Shown piece by piece: positions 36,501 to 46,984 of a DNA stretch of 64,000 nt. The stretch is from Urophycis tenuis (taxonomy: Eukaryota; Chordata; Actinopteri; Gadiformes; Phycidae): assembly GCA_036785325.1 (NCBI GenBank), contig JAXIVH010000148.1, positions 45,001 through 109,000 on the forward strand, written 5' to 3'. The position numbers and the translations under genes are program-made. Every line of letters starts with the position of its first letter. The first letter of the stretch is position 1. The notes beneath the pieces are model-generated. The model did not search any database and was not told the origin of the DNA. It saw nothing but the letters and a program-made list of their open reading frames with translations.

Positions 36501-36666
36501 CCTGGAGGAGTCCACCAACCCAGAGGCGGAGGCGGAGGAGGCGAGCGTGGAGCTCCTGCTGGCGCTGGAGGGTCCTCTGGGGGGGGCAGAGCGGCCGGAC
36601 CCCTCCCCGGAGCCCGGGATCGCCGGCCTCACCGGCCTGAGGAGCAGGAACCGGAGAACCACTTGA
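31156..36666 (+). CDS. ric3: RIC3, nicotinic acetylcholine receptor chaperone, complete, six exons
   Basis: RIC3 is an ER membrane protein that promotes folding, assembly and surface delivery of nicotinic acetylcholine receptors such as alpha7. Six exons (31156-31276, 32086-32303, 32405-32489, 33628-33724, 34263-34426, 35756-36666) join in phase into 531 codons plus stop. Intron ends are all GT/AG. Residues 8-28 form the N-terminal hydrophobic segment (LISCSVLCVSLFLPKMFLSRG). Residues 91-111 form the second, with the family signature GQVIPIYGFG and YILYMI. Coiled-coil helices follow at about 143-162 and 188-206, then the conserved EEVPYTADWEGYDEETFPEYPED. The C-terminal half is far more acidic than I expect, with Glu runs at about 287-340 and 403-451. 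This makes the protein longer than human RIC3 (about 369 residues). Confidence 0.95.
31277..32085 (+). other. RIC3 intron 1
   Basis: Begins GTAAGA and ends TCCTAG. It is AT-rich with no gene, repeat family or other feature that I recognise except a G run at 31920-31928. Confidence 0.85.
32086..32303 (+). CDS. ric3: RIC3 exon 2 (transmembrane segment 2)
   Basis: Acceptor CTAG ends at 32085 and donor GTGAAA begins at 32304. It encodes residues 41-113, including YPPMTHHL and the membrane segment IGQVIPIYGFGVLLYILYM that defines the family. Confidence 0.95.
32405..32489 (+). CDS. ric3: RIC3 exon 3
   Basis: Acceptor TTTGCAG ends at 32404 and donor GTAAGT begins at 32490. It encodes residues 114-141, a basic linker (RPKGKPGKSEYYYSRMKPGN). 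A CA microsatellite begins 29 bases past the donor. Confidence 0.92.
32518..32572. repeat. CA repeat just downstream of the RIC3 exon 3 donor
   Basis: (CA)n with a TACAGA interruption, inside RIC3 intron 3. Confidence 0.95.
32573..33627 (+). other. RIC3 intron 3, remainder
   Basis: Contains a GT repeat (32806-32850), a GA repeat (about 33520-33570) and otherwise unremarkable sequence, ending in the acceptor TCTTAG. Confidence 0.85.
33628..33724 (+). CDS. ric3: RIC3 exon 4 (coiled coil)
   Basis: Acceptor CTCTTAG ends at 33627 and donor GTGAGT begins at 33725. It encodes VNEYELIRLQEQLLETERMM and the following residues, the family coiled-coil helix. The length of 97 bases preserves frame only together with its neighbours. 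Confidence 0.93.
34263..34426 (+). CDS. ric3: RIC3 exon 5
   Basis: Acceptor GTTCAG ends at 34262 and donor GTCAGC begins at 34427. It encodes a second amphipathic helix (EEQLLKQLKQITQVMQEGRL) and the conserved EEVPYTADWEG, which ends inside a split glycine codon. Confidence 0.93.
34427..35755 (+). other. RIC3 intron 5 with an inserted MITE
   Basis: The 1.3-kb intron ends in GCGCTAG and carries the MITE at 35034-35298. The rest shows no feature I recognise. Confidence 0.85.
35034..35298. mobile_element. MITE with 31-bp terminal inverted repeats and ATA target duplication
   Basis: The ends GGCCCAATCTCAATTCTC and GAGAAATGAGATTGGGCC pair as inverted repeats over about 31 bp with two or three mismatches. 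The element is flanked on both sides by ATA (35031-35033 and 35299-35301), a 3-bp duplication. The interior consists of polypyrimidine and GGGGTAGGGATAAGGGC-type segments and has no coding capacity. A truncated copy is at 38728-38834. The superfamily is unclear to me; a 3-bp duplication is compatible with the PIF/Harbinger group. Confidence 0.8.
35756..36666 (+). CDS. ric3: RIC3 exon 6 (acidic C-terminal half and stop)
   Basis: Acceptor GCTAG ends at 35755 and the stop TGA is at 36664-36666. It encodes residues 229-531. It starts with the conserved YDEETFPEYPED and then TTLVLKVPESSLLTAEALAERM. Two Glu-rich regions, at 35928-36090 and 36277-36420, are built of GAG and GAA codons with scattered Asp and Gly. 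Long frames on the opposite strand (Ser- or Leu-rich) are shadows of the Glu codons. Confidence 0.93.
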
Positions 36667-36790
36667 ACCTGCTTTGTCTGCGCCTTTCCCTTGTGCGTTC
36701 CCCGGCGTTGTGTAATGCAGTCGTTTCTTCATATCCTCCATGTTTTTCGTTGACCTCCTCACCATATCTGAATTAAAGGATCCTCCAGTC
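36667..36790 (+). other. ric3: RIC3 3' UTR with ATTAAA poly(A) signal
   Basis: The short 3' UTR contains the common variant signal ATTAAA at 36772-36777, with TCTCCTTTGC and later T/G-rich DNA downstream. Cleavage near 36795 is likely. Confidence 0.6.
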
Positions 36791-37009
36791 TCCTTTGCAA
36801 GCTTTCAAAATGTGATTTGTTTGAAGACATCAGTTTGGGCATGAACAGAAAATATGCGTAGGACATTTCGAGAAAATACAAGTTGAACGGAATACAGTGT
36901 GTGTTCTCTGCATATAAAGAGTTATATAGTTGGGCGACATGAGCTGAATACCTTACAAATACTTACTGATTATCTCTCACAACAGAGAACTTGACAAAAG
37001 CTCCAAGAC

Positions 37010-37110
37010 TTAATCATAATAATAACTTTATTGAAATAGCACCTTTCATACAGACTGTGCAGCTCTAATAGCTTTGACAGTTCAGAACAACCAAATCACA
37101 ATAATAAAAG
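37010..37110 (-). mobile_element. LINE/SINE 3'-end remnant
   Basis: ATAATAATAACTTTATTGAA followed by TAGCACCTTTCATACAG is the reverse complement of a common fish retroposon tail with a TTATT-type terminal repeat. Only about 100 bases are recognisable. Confidence 0.45.
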
Positions 37111-38720
37111 TTATCAAGATATAATTCAGAGAGGAAAAGAACATTTGTAGATGTATGGCCGGGATGTGTGGACATTTTTAAAAATGGTAATGTTGCAGTG
37201 TTGTGACCACAACTATGTAATGTTTGGCTCCATCTAGTGGACTTATGGAACACAACGCGTACCGTTCAATTCAGAGTCAAACTTCTACTGGCCACGCATA
37301 CGTTGAAAGAAACTCAGTCGTTTAATTTTAACTTTAATGGGAGTGTACAATTTACACTATATAAGTATATTCACACTAGAGAAACCAAACGTGTCAAATG
37401 TCACTACGGCTCGGTCTCTATAGTAGAAATAATGAATGCACCATCATAAAATATCCAGCTACTTTTATGCCATTATAGGAAATGTTGTATTTTTTATAGC
37501 TTACATGGCTCCAACTGAATGTATAACTTGCGACAACAAAAACAGCTGAATGTATTAGTTTAATTAGATGACAAAGTGTCATCTAATGTATTTGTGTATT
37601 TCATGTACAAAGCAATGCTACTTCTGACACCAACTATATTTTTCAGTATGTTTAACCTCTTGAGAAAATAAATAACGATGTTGACCACTTGAAGCTAACC
37701 ATTGTAATATGTGTAGGTGGAAGAAGGGTACACGGGGACATAGCCAAAGTACGTCTGCCGTTTACATAGGAACTCGAAAACCGACGAGTGGCCAATACAG
37801 GTACCGTAATTACTCTAATACTATGGCCATTATTACCGTAGTGCATAATCATAAGAGCTACTACACTCCTCCCTCCTAGATTATAACCTATATATCAAGA
37901 ATAAATACTTCAGTGCATTAGTCATTCCTTAACTTCATATGCAAGGTTCATTTAACAATAACACATCCTAAACTTAATAATCATAGCAGTAAGCAGTGTG
38001 AACATAATCACTGACTTCATAAGTCGTTATCTCTACCTGAACATTTAGAGATTCAGTCCTTCTGGTGCTGTATGCCTTTCAGGATAGCGGCGCTCAGGCT
38101 GAGCTTCTGGAGATGCATCAGCAGCTACATCTTCTTGCTCTGTGCTTTCTGCTTGATCCTCCAAGCTTGCTGTGTAGTCCAGGAAATCGCTGTCATCCTT
38201 TCTGCTTGGACGTGTTGAAGCTTTAGATCAGGGGTCGACAACCTTTGTGACATTGAGTGCCAATTTGAAATTTTCAATGATTGTGCCAGTATCAACAATA
38301 GCATGATAATAAAATATGACACATTTTTTTTTTTGTCATTTACAACATAGCTGGAATTTTATTCCTTCCATAGGCCAAAATAAATCACATTTCATAGAAA
38401 TGTTCCCATTATTCATAAGAGGGGCCTGGATCTACTTTCTAAACACTGTTTTGCTTTCAGAACCTTGTTTAAAACATATTGCACTGGGTGGAAATGCAGA
38501 GACTGTGGTGCATCAAAAAAACAACAACTCTATTACATCAGAACAAAACAGCCACAACGTTTTAAAGACATGGGCAAACAGCAACATGTTTAATTAAAAA
38601 TAAGTGTGGGCTGAGGCTAAAACAAATTCACAGATGCCTACCAGTCAGTGTGATCCCTGGCCCTGCTTGGCTTGGCTGAGCTGTTATCTGGGGCTTGTAG
38701 TTTGTCACTTTTAGTTGTAA
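37110..38720. other. AT-rich intergenic DNA with old repeat fragments
   Basis: No gene is supported. CAGGGGTCGACAACCTTTG at 38229 resembles the terminal inverted repeat of hAT elements (Charlie-like). No matching right end was found. Confidence 0.55.
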
Positions 38721-38727
38721 ACATGCC

Positions 38728-38834
38728 TCAATTCTCTATTTTACCCCTTCCCCCTTCCCCTTAGTTTTGCGCGTGCACGTTAGATGAAGGGCTATCTCAA
38801 TTCTCATTTCGATCGAGGGGTAGGGATAAGGGCA
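38728..38834. mobile_element. Truncated copy of the 35-kb MITE
   Basis: The sequence TCAATTCTCTATTTTACCCC through GGGGTAGGGATAAGGGCA is near-identical to 35047-35153, with one visible difference (GTGCACG versus GTGCGCG). It lacks both terminal GGCCCAATC ends. Confidence 0.88.
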
Positions 38835-38839
38835 TGTAA

Positions 38840-40954
38840 AAGGGCATGTAAAAAAGTAACTCAGTTAGTAACTCAGTTACTTAAACCAAAAAGTAATGCG
38901 TTACTGAGAAAGTAACTTTTTAGTTACTGTAAAACGTTCTTCCAATGCTCCGAGTTCCCCTCTAGCCGTCATTTCAGTTCTGTACTGATGCTGAATAATA
39001 CAAACTGTTGATTTTAACAACCATTTCAATTAATTTGCATCCACATCACTGAATCTAATCATCCAAGCAATATGATCTGTTGTGCACCAACACAAACCTT
39101 GACACAAACACCAAAGTATTTTTTCAATGTATATTTATCTCAGTCAGGCCATAGGCTATGCACTGGCTAAACAAGGCTATTTTTATTCAAAAACAAACTG
39201 CCAAAAATTAAAGTGGCTTAAAAGCAAATACAGACATTGATATAAATAACTGAAAACAATATTCTGATCCAAATAAACAATCTGAATTATTATTCAGAAT
39301 CAAGTTGGACAAATGAATGGGCTTTAACTCAGCACCTAAGAACTTCTGTTTAAGACAATGAAATATGAAAATGATACATAACACCACCAACTGCCCAAAA
39401 TCAAACCTGAACAATGGTTAACATATCCATGAAATAGGTGACAGAGAGAATGTCTGTTTGATGCCAGCATTTTATGCCAACTAACAGAGTGAGCTGATAG
39501 TTTATTATTCAAAAAGTGCAAAGGATGCTCACTTCTTTCAAATAATAAGAGTGCTTACTTGCAGAGATCTGAATGATTGTTTGAGTGGAGAGTTATCACT
39601 GAAACCAGTGGTTATATCTCATGAGAAGCAGCTTCTCAAACCCTTTGTCTTTGAGCTTGTTCCTCTTAGGACACAGTACCAGACTTCCCAAACTGAACAG
39701 CCTCTCAACAGGGGCGCTGGACGGAGTAGCAGCATTTTTCTTCAGAGAGACTTCCTTTATTGTGGGAAATTGTTGGAGTACATCCATCTCTGTTGCGGTT
39801 GTTCTCAAGTAGGATATTATCTCAGATTCGACAGAACTGAAGGTGTCATCGTCCTCCCCAAAGTTAAAAAAGTCATGTGTTTTGGAGGTGCTTGCAGTTG
39901 TTGGTACCTCTGGATGCTGCACGGGGCCAGGCTGAGGGGTAACCTTGTGACACTCTGCTACCAGGTATCCCTTCACCATGTCCTTCTTCACCTGATCTTT
40001 ACACCATCGCAGTTTGAACATGGGAAGCGAGGCAGCCGCTACCATGGCATCTTTGTTTTCCAAGACAGCAGCAAATCGGGTTTTGATAGCCTGCAAACAC
40101 ACAGTGACAAAAGTATTAGCATTAGTAAAAGATTCCCTTTTGAGTAAAATCAAAGATACTTAATCATAAGAAACATCACTCATATTTCTATGAATGGAGA
40201 ATTGTGGGTATTACCAATATGACTACCAATGTTTTACATAAAATGTCTTTGGTAAAATATATATATATATATTTCCATGTGTTGATAGAATGTTTCTTAC
40301 CTGAACTATGGCATCAGGTAGGCCCATTGCCACAGTCAGACCTTCCTTCTTCTCCAGTGTCTTGGCCATCAACACTTCAAGGGTGGGCAGGAGGGTGCCA
40401 TAATAACAGTTGTGCTCTCCTTGTAGGATGTCCAGAGCGACGGTGAGTTGCTTTGTGATGGCACAGTACTCCTTCAGGAATTTGAGTTCCCTATCACTAA
40501 AACATTTTAGGCCTAAACGATCACAGATGGTGATTAAGTCATTCAGAGGAATTTCAGTTATCCTTGCCACAGCATCATGAAAAGAGTTCCACCTTGCAGT
40601 GCATGGAACCAAGAGCTTTTTGGAGAACACATCCCCCACCGTCTCGGAGGCCATGGTTGACCTACTGGCCTTGTTCCACAGTGCAGTGCACTTTGCTGTA
40701 GCACTTCGGTAGATTCCTTTGATCGCAGGATTTGAAGTGAACCATTTTTCAAGATCAGAGCATGAGACCAAGTTCATAGTATGAGAGGCACACCTGAGAT
40801 GTGGTGGCAGAACAATCCCGTACTCTGTGGCAGCATCAAGCACATCATTAACATCTGTGAAGGTGACCTCATTATCATCATCACCACTATCATCACTGGA
40901 TGAAATGGATGAAATGGCATCAATGGAAAGAAAGACAGTCACAGAACAAAACAA
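38840..40954 (-). mobile_element. hAT transposase gene (ZBED-like), two exons recognised, in-frame splice
   Basis: On the minus strand exon 40301-40954 ends ATAGTTCAG|GTAAGAAAC. Exon 39596-40090 begins after TTTGCAG, and the two join in phase. The upstream exon has the hAT core (HLRCASHTMNLV, then TARWNSFHDAV). The downstream exon has the C-terminal dimerisation segment (SSAPVERLFSLGSLVLCPKR) ending in a stop at 39596. No stop or frameshift occurs within these exons. The N-terminal BED zinc finger and the first catalytic aspartate are expected upstream of 40954 and were not found. The left tip may be the AGTAACTCAGTTAC / AGTAATGCGTTACTG sequence at 38860-38935, typical of one hAT group. Confidence 0.8.
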
Positions 40955-41595
40955 AAACTATGTTGGGCGCATTAGTGGGACATGTGCCTGCTTTAGAGAA
41001 CAGAGTCTCTTTAAGTGTTTGTTTATACAGGAGAGTAGCATGAATGAGGAGGTTGGTAAAAGCAGCCAAAACGTGTCCAAACACAGTTCACCATATTTCA
41101 GTTTCATTGTCTAAAAATCGATCCTTTCTTGCGTGTGTGGGTGCTTGCGTCTGTGTGCGGGTGTGTGCGTCCTCCGGTGATACAAGAGAGGACTCTTCTA
41201 TTGGTCCTTTTCACTTGCGCGAATGTTCTCGCCGCTGCTGCTGCTGCTGCTGGGAGAACTGGTGGTAGACGCGGTTTCTTGACTATGCTCACGCACAGAG
41301 CTCTAATACTTTTCATTGGATAATGTGTGCAGCTCATGCGCGTGTCTACCTGCTGAATGTAACCGCTGTGAAACAATCAGGAAATAACGTTTTATTTCTC
41401 TGATTAATAACAGCTTTATCGAGACCGGCGCTCGCTCTCTGTTATTGTTTATCTATGTCTCTCTACCAAAGTGCTCTCTCTCTCCGTCTCTCTCTCGTCA
41501 TTGGACACACATCAAATTAAATGTTGTTTCTATTTTGCGTAAATTAGGTTCATTAATGCTTTTGTGTTTTCTTGTATCACCCGTGCCCTTTCAAA
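40955..41595. other. Spacer between hAT and LINE
   Basis: Contains a (CTG)6 run (41239-41256) and a CpG-richer stretch. It could include the 5' end of the hAT unit. No coding sequence is supported. Confidence 0.5.
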
Positions 41596-41597
41596 AT

Positions 41598-44213
41598 TTA
41601 CCTTGAGGGAATTTTTAATTTTCTAGTTATTATTATTACCTGTGCACGGCACCATGCTAACGATCTGCCTGAAAGCAGGGTCCTCCACTGTGGAGATGGG
41701 TAGCATGTTTTCCACTCAGTGATGTGAACCCCGAGGAACCTGAAGCTGCTGACTCTCTCCACAGGAGTCCCGTCGATGGTGATGGGGCCGTGTCCACCTC
41801 TCTGTTTCTTCCTGTAATCCACTATCAGCTCCTTGGTTTTGCTGATGTTGAGAAGGAGGTTGTTGTCCTGGCACCAAGATGTCAGGGCTCTGACCTCCTC
41901 TCTGTACGCCGTCTCGTTGCCGTCGGTGATCAGGCCGATGACGGTCGTGTCATCAGCAAACTTAATGATGGAGTTGGAGCTGTGTGTGGCCACGCAGTCG
42001 TGCGTGAACAGGGAGTAGAGGAGAGGGCTGAGCACGCAACCCTGGGGGGCTCCGGTGTTGAGGGTCTGGCTGGAGGATGTGATGTTACCCATCCGCACTG
42101 CCTGGCGTCTGCCCGTCAGGAAGTTCAGGATCCAGTCACAGAGGGCGCTGTTGAGCCCGAGGTCCCTGAGCTTGATGACGAGCTTGGAAGGCACAATGGT
42201 GTTGAATGCTGAACTGTAGTCAATGAACAGCATTCTCACATACGTGTTCCTCTGGTCCAGGTGGGAGAGGGCAGTGTGGAGGGTGAGGGAGATGGCATCG
42301 GCTGTGGACCTGTTCTTCCTGTAAGCAAACTGCAGGGGGTCCAGAGAGTCGGGGAGGGAGGAGGTGATGAACTGTTTGACTAACCGCTCAAAGCACTTCA
42401 TGATGATGGGGGTGAGTGCAACTGGGCGGTAGTCATTAAGGCAGATGGTTTTAGTCTTTTTAGGGACAGGAATGATGGTTGACTCCTTGAAACATGTGGG
42501 GACCACAGACTGGAGCAGTGATTTATTGAAGATGACTGTGAACACCTCTGCCAGCTGAACTGCACACACCTTGAGAGCACGACGAGGGATGCCGTCAGGC
42601 CCAGGAGCCCTATGTGTGTTGATCCTTTTTAGGGATCTGCACACATCTGCACTGGTTAAAACCAGGGGGCAGGGGCAGGGATCCTGAGCCTTCTGTACCT
42701 CCACAGCCGGGGGTCTCTCAAAGCGTGCATAAAACGTGTTCAGTTCATCTGGGAGAGATGCACACACCCCCTCAGCACCACCCATTGATCTTTTGTAGTC
42801 TGTTATAGTTTTTAGTCCAGACCACATGTTTCTAGCATTGGAGCCCTTGTAGTCAGACTCCACTTTATTCTTATAATGTCTTTTGGCACTGCTAATAGCT
42901 CTCCGGAGCGCATACCTGGAATTCCTGTATTCGTCCAAATCACCGGCGCTGTGCGCGACAGCCCGAGCTTTAAGTTTAGCTCGGACCTCGCTATTTATCC
43001 AGGGCTTTTGATTTGGGAATGTTCGTACAGTAATCCGCGGTACGACGTCATCGATGCATTTACTGATGTAGCAAATGACCGCGTCTGTGTGTGTGTTTAT
43101 GTCCTCATCCCCAAACACACACCACTCCGTAGTGCTGAAGCAGTGTTGGAGAGCAGAGTCTGATTGCTCGGTCCAACGCTGGACTGTCCGTGTCACAGGT
43201 CGGTCTCTTTTCAGTCTCTGCCGGTAAACGGGGAGCAGGAGAAGAGATACGTGGTCCGACTTGCCAAAGGGGGGGCGGGGGAGGGCTTTGTATCCGTTGC
43301 GAAAGGGAGAGTAAACATGGTCCAGTGTATTTCCACCGCGCGTGGGGCAGCTGACGTGCTGATAGTATTTCGGCAGGACTTTCTTCATGTTGGCGCTGTT
43401 AAAATCCCCGGCCAATAAATGCAGCCTCCGGCCTTGAAGTCTCTGTCCTGTCGATAACTCCGTACAGCTCCTCCAGCGCTGTGTTGTTGTCAGCGTGCGG
43501 CGGCACATACACTGCTGTTAAAACAACAGATGTAAACTCCCTCGGCAGGTAAAAAGGACGGCATCTGATCATGATGTGCTCTAAGCTGGGAGAACAGTCC
43601 GAAGAAATTATCTCCACATCTGAGCACCAGTTGTTGTTGATCATAAAGCAGACACCCCCTCCCTTACTCTTCCCTGAGTTTATTGTCCCGTCCTGGCGAT
43701 GAATGGAGAATCCGTGCGGGACAATGGCGGCGTCCTGGATCGAAGGGTCAAGCCAAGTCTCCGTGAAAACCATAACGTTACAGTTCTTAATGTCCCGTTG
43801 GAATGCCATCCTACTTCCGAGTTCATCCAGCTTATTATCCAGGGATTGGACATTTGCCAGAAGTAAGCTCGGTAGAGGTGGCCGGTTTTCGCGTTTCCTC
43901 AGCCTGACTAGGACCCCGGCCCGGGATCCTCGCCGTCTTTGTCTCCTGCGCCCCGCAGGTAAAGCGCCAACAGGTAACCACGGAGTCTCGCCATTGTTGT
44001 TGTTTTCTGGTCGTGGAGGTTTGTTGCTGTTTACCAGCGACCTGATTAGTAAAAGTTGTTCTCTATCATATTGAATGATAGGGCTCGCTTGGGCGGTTTG
44101 CATGTTGCAAAAAAATTAAGATAAACAAAAAAAGAAAGTACAACAAAACGACACTAAAATGAGATGTTTGAGGAGCTCGAGACAAGGCAGCCATCCTCGG
44201 CGCCATCTCGCGA
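41598..44213 (-). mobile_element. L2/CR1-type LINE, near full length at the 5' end, one frameshift, 3' truncated
   Basis: The 5' end on the minus strand (near 44213, CTCGCGAGATGGCGCCGAGG) precedes an ORF at 43399-44103. That ORF has the APE-type endonuclease segment (LLANVQSLDNKLDEL, VFTETWLD, GGGVCFMIN). A frameshift in about 43400-43508, inside the endonuclease near AGDFN, moves the frame to 41598-43508. That frame continues with SDHVSL and the reverse transcriptase: HRAPGPDGIP, PVALTPIIMK, LFIDYSSAFNTI, GAPQGCVLSPLLYSLFT, and the catalytic FADDTTV. The protein departs from the family after FLGVHITE, so the C-terminal thumb region and 3' UTR are missing or replaced. Confidence 0.9.
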
Positions 44214-44429
44214 GATCATTTTTTATTACAGCAGGAATAGTGAAGAACACAGACGAAAACATCCCATTCCATGTAACATGTAACATAACATAACACTTCA
44301 GTAACTGTACTATTAAACTATTCAGTCACTTATTCAGGCAATACAAAATAGACGGCACTCCGCTGCATCAAAATATCCTCTTCAAAATAAACACAGGATT
44401 TGTTTCTTAATATTTTTATTTGCCTGCAC

Positions 44430-44482
44430 AAAGGGTCCGCGACCCACTTTTGGGTCGCAACCTACCAGTTGAGAACCACTGG
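44430..44482 (-). mobile_element. hAT-type MITE end
   Basis: GGGTCGCAACCTACCAGTTG and GAACCACTG, read on the minus strand, give the well-known CAGTGGTTCTCAACTGG hAT terminal repeat followed by a GGTCGC palindrome. The other end is not visible. Confidence 0.6.
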
Positions 44483-44934
44483 TGTAAAGGACCCATAAAG
44501 GACCCAATTTCTGAATTAGTTTAAAAGAAAAGACAGCAAAAAGTATTCATGATCTATAATTATTGCTTTTTGGTTAATTTATATTGCTTTATATTCTGCC
44601 TTGTTTGAGGGACTTTTCTGTTGATACAAAGTGCCGTGCAAAGTTTAAGTTTAAGCATTGAGTTGATTTAGCACCCGTCGAGGAGGCACAAGGTTGTTCA
44701 TGTGTTAATAAATTAAGACATTAAGACATTGCTTATGTGTGCTCAGTTAATACATGACACTGGCTAGGTAGTTAATGCATTATATTTGTGCTCTGCCTAT
44801 AGCTCTTACGGTGGTTTATTGGTTGACTATGGAAGGATTTCAATAAATCAAGAAATCAACCATCAGTTTTGACCAAGTCTTGACCATTCATCGGTGGGGA
44901 TGCTACAGTAAGAGCTTCACCTACACCTGCTTCA

Positions 44935-45516
44935 TTGAACTGCCAACACAATCCATGGACGGCACGGGGCAACGGCAGTGGGTTCAGCAAGTGTGGTTGT
45001 CAACGGAGACTGACGGTAAGGAAAATTAAATGCAAAATTGACAGCGCTAAGGAACGGAAAAAGAAGTTACAAGCAGAAATACAAGACCATAGAAGCTTAT
45101 TAAATCAAGGCGAATATGAAAGGAATTCTAGGAGTGAATTAAAGGAGCTGATTGAACATAAGGAAACGCAACTAGCTGAACTTCAAAATGAAATGGATGA
45201 TAATGAAGAGAATATAGTTTTACCGCGTCGTACAGATCGCCCGTCCAAACCTACGGAGAAAATTTGTGATTACCAAATGGAGGTGGTAATTAAAAAGGAA
45301 AAACGTTTGCTCAGCATGTATGGACAATGGAAAATGCTAATCAGAAAATCTAGAGCCAATTTAAAGGAAGACATATCTGAGACTGAGTTGGCTACTATGT
45401 GCGATGACATTGAAAAAGGAATGTACAAAATAATGAAACTTTATGATGAAATTAAAGGGAAAGTGATACCTTCCACTGAACTTCGGAGAATTGATGCATG
45501 TGAGGCTGTAACATAG
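44935..45516 (+). CDS. Coiled-coil ORF of unknown family, possibly the start of a retroelement
   Basis: An intact 193-codon frame begins MNCQHNPWTARGNGSG and is rich in Lys and Glu. A predicted coiled coil (KERKKKLQAEIQDHRSLLNQ through LAELQNEMDDN) fills residues 35-90. A second helical part (EKRLLSMYGQWKMLIRKSR) follows. I do not recognise the family. It stands just upstream of a BEL/Pao RNase H-integrase fragment on the same strand and after an AT-rich 300-bp block that could be an LTR. A Gag-like role is possible but unproven. Confidence 0.4.
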   Translation: MNCQHNPWTARGNGSGFSKCGCQRRLTVRKIKCKIDSAKERKKKLQAEIQDHRSLLNQGEYERNSRSELKELIEHKETQLAELQNEMDDNEENIVLPRRTDRPSKPTEKICDYQMEVVIKKEKRLLSMYGQWKMLIRKSRANLKEDISETELATMCDDIEKGMYKIMKLYDEIKGKVIPSTELRRIDACEAVT

Positions 45517-45574
45517 GACATTATGAAAATAATCTTAGTGCGTATAACATAGATAGATGATAGATGCATGAAAG

Positions 45575-46884
45575 GTGCCTTCTTCTTCACTGGATGAAGA
45601 AGGCATTCTTCCAGCCAAGCAATTGCTACAGGGGCTCTGCCACAGGGGCTTTGGATGGGACGAACCTTTACCACAGCATGTATCAGACCGGTGGGTGGAA
45701 TGGACCAACAGCTTGAAAATGATTAAAAACTTCCGTATACCAAGCTGTCAGAAACCCCAGGACTACAGAGAGACAAAATGTGCCGAACTGCATCACTTTG
45801 CTGATGCCAGTGAGAGTGGCTATGGCTCAGTCAGCTACATCAGACAGGTAAACAAGCAAAATGTGGTACATGTCACTTCTGTCTTAGGAAAGTCCAGAGT
45901 CCTCCCCCTAAAGACCATCACAGTACCGAGGCTGGAACTTGCTGCTGCTGAATGCTGAGGAGAGAATTGCACTTGGATTTGAAGCCATCCGTTTTCTGGA
46001 CTGATGGCCAAACAGTCTTGAAGTATATTGCAAATGGCAATGTGCAAGATTAAGATTTAAGACTTATGTCGCAAACAGGGTCTCGATGATTCGAGACAAC
46101 ACAGAGCTGTCTCAGTGGAGATATGTTAGCAGCAAAGACAATGCTGCTGATGACTGCTCAAGAGGATTGAGTGCAAGAAAATTCATGGAGCAAAAAAGGT
46201 GGATTCATGCTCCTGAATTCCTGTGGAAGCCAAAAGAAAGTTGGCCAGTGGCAGGAGCATTGGGCCCAGTGTTTCAGGATAGGCACTGTTATGTTTACAG
46301 CTGTGGTAAAAACTGAAACACCCACAGACCAGCTTATCTAATTTTTCTCAAACTGGATGAAATTACTCAAGGCAGTGGCACTGTACCTTAGACTAAAACG
46401 CATTTTGATGCTGAGTATGAAGATAAAAAGGGAAAAGCCACTCCCTTCACCTCAAATCATAACCCGCTCAAACAAGGAAAAGATGAAGATCAAGTCTATT
46501 GATTTCAGGGCCAACACTGGTGGACAGCTCCTCTCTGTGAAAGATCTTACAGAGGCAGAAAGGTCAGTCATCTCCTATGTCCAGCAGCAAGCATTTCCTG
46601 CAGAAATGGCAACACTGGCAATGTCACCACACAGAGTGCACAAGAGCAGCAGTCTCTGCCGGCTCGACCCCGTATTGGACAACGGCATTCTGAGAGTGGG
46701 TGGCCGTCTGCATATATCTGCATTGCCTGAAGAAACCAAACACCCCTGTATCTTGCCCAAAGACTCACACATCTCAATCTTTCTCACCAGACATGTCCAT
46801 GAGGGCAGTAATCACAGTGGAAGAAACCACATGCTTTCAGAGCTCCGCAAAAGATACTGGATTATAAAGGTACATTCACAGTGA
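45575..46884 (+). mobile_element. BEL/Pao pol fragment (RT end, RNase H, integrase zinc-binding), decayed
   Basis: Three broken frames follow each other. Frame 45575-45958 has the A17-type segment LQGLCHRGFGWDEPLP, then AELHHFADASESGYGSVSYI and LKTITVPRLELAAAE, the RNase H start of BEL/Pao. Frame 46086-46316 has SQWRYVSSKDNAADDCSRGL. Frame 46357-46884 has DNGILRVGGRLHIS and the His/His part of the integrase zinc finger (HEGSNHSGRNHMLSELRKRY). Frameshifts or stops separate them (after 45958, near 46050 and near 46320). The rest of the integrase is absent. This is a dead copy. Confidence 0.85.
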
Positions 46885-46984
46885 CCAGCAGTACAGTAGG
46901 AAAGGAATATGAAAAACTATGAAAAAAAATGGAATATGAAAAAAATATGAGTATACACAATAAATTTCCCAATTTGAATACAAT

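Noticed and set aside
36130..36765. Leu/Ser-rich minus-strand frames opposite RIC3 exon 6
   Set aside because: They are shadows of the Glu-codon repeats (CTC/TTC on the other strand).
38229..38720. Complete hAT MITE starting CAGGGGTCGACAACC
   Set aside because: Only the left terminal motif was found. No inverted right end or 8-bp target duplication could be seen.
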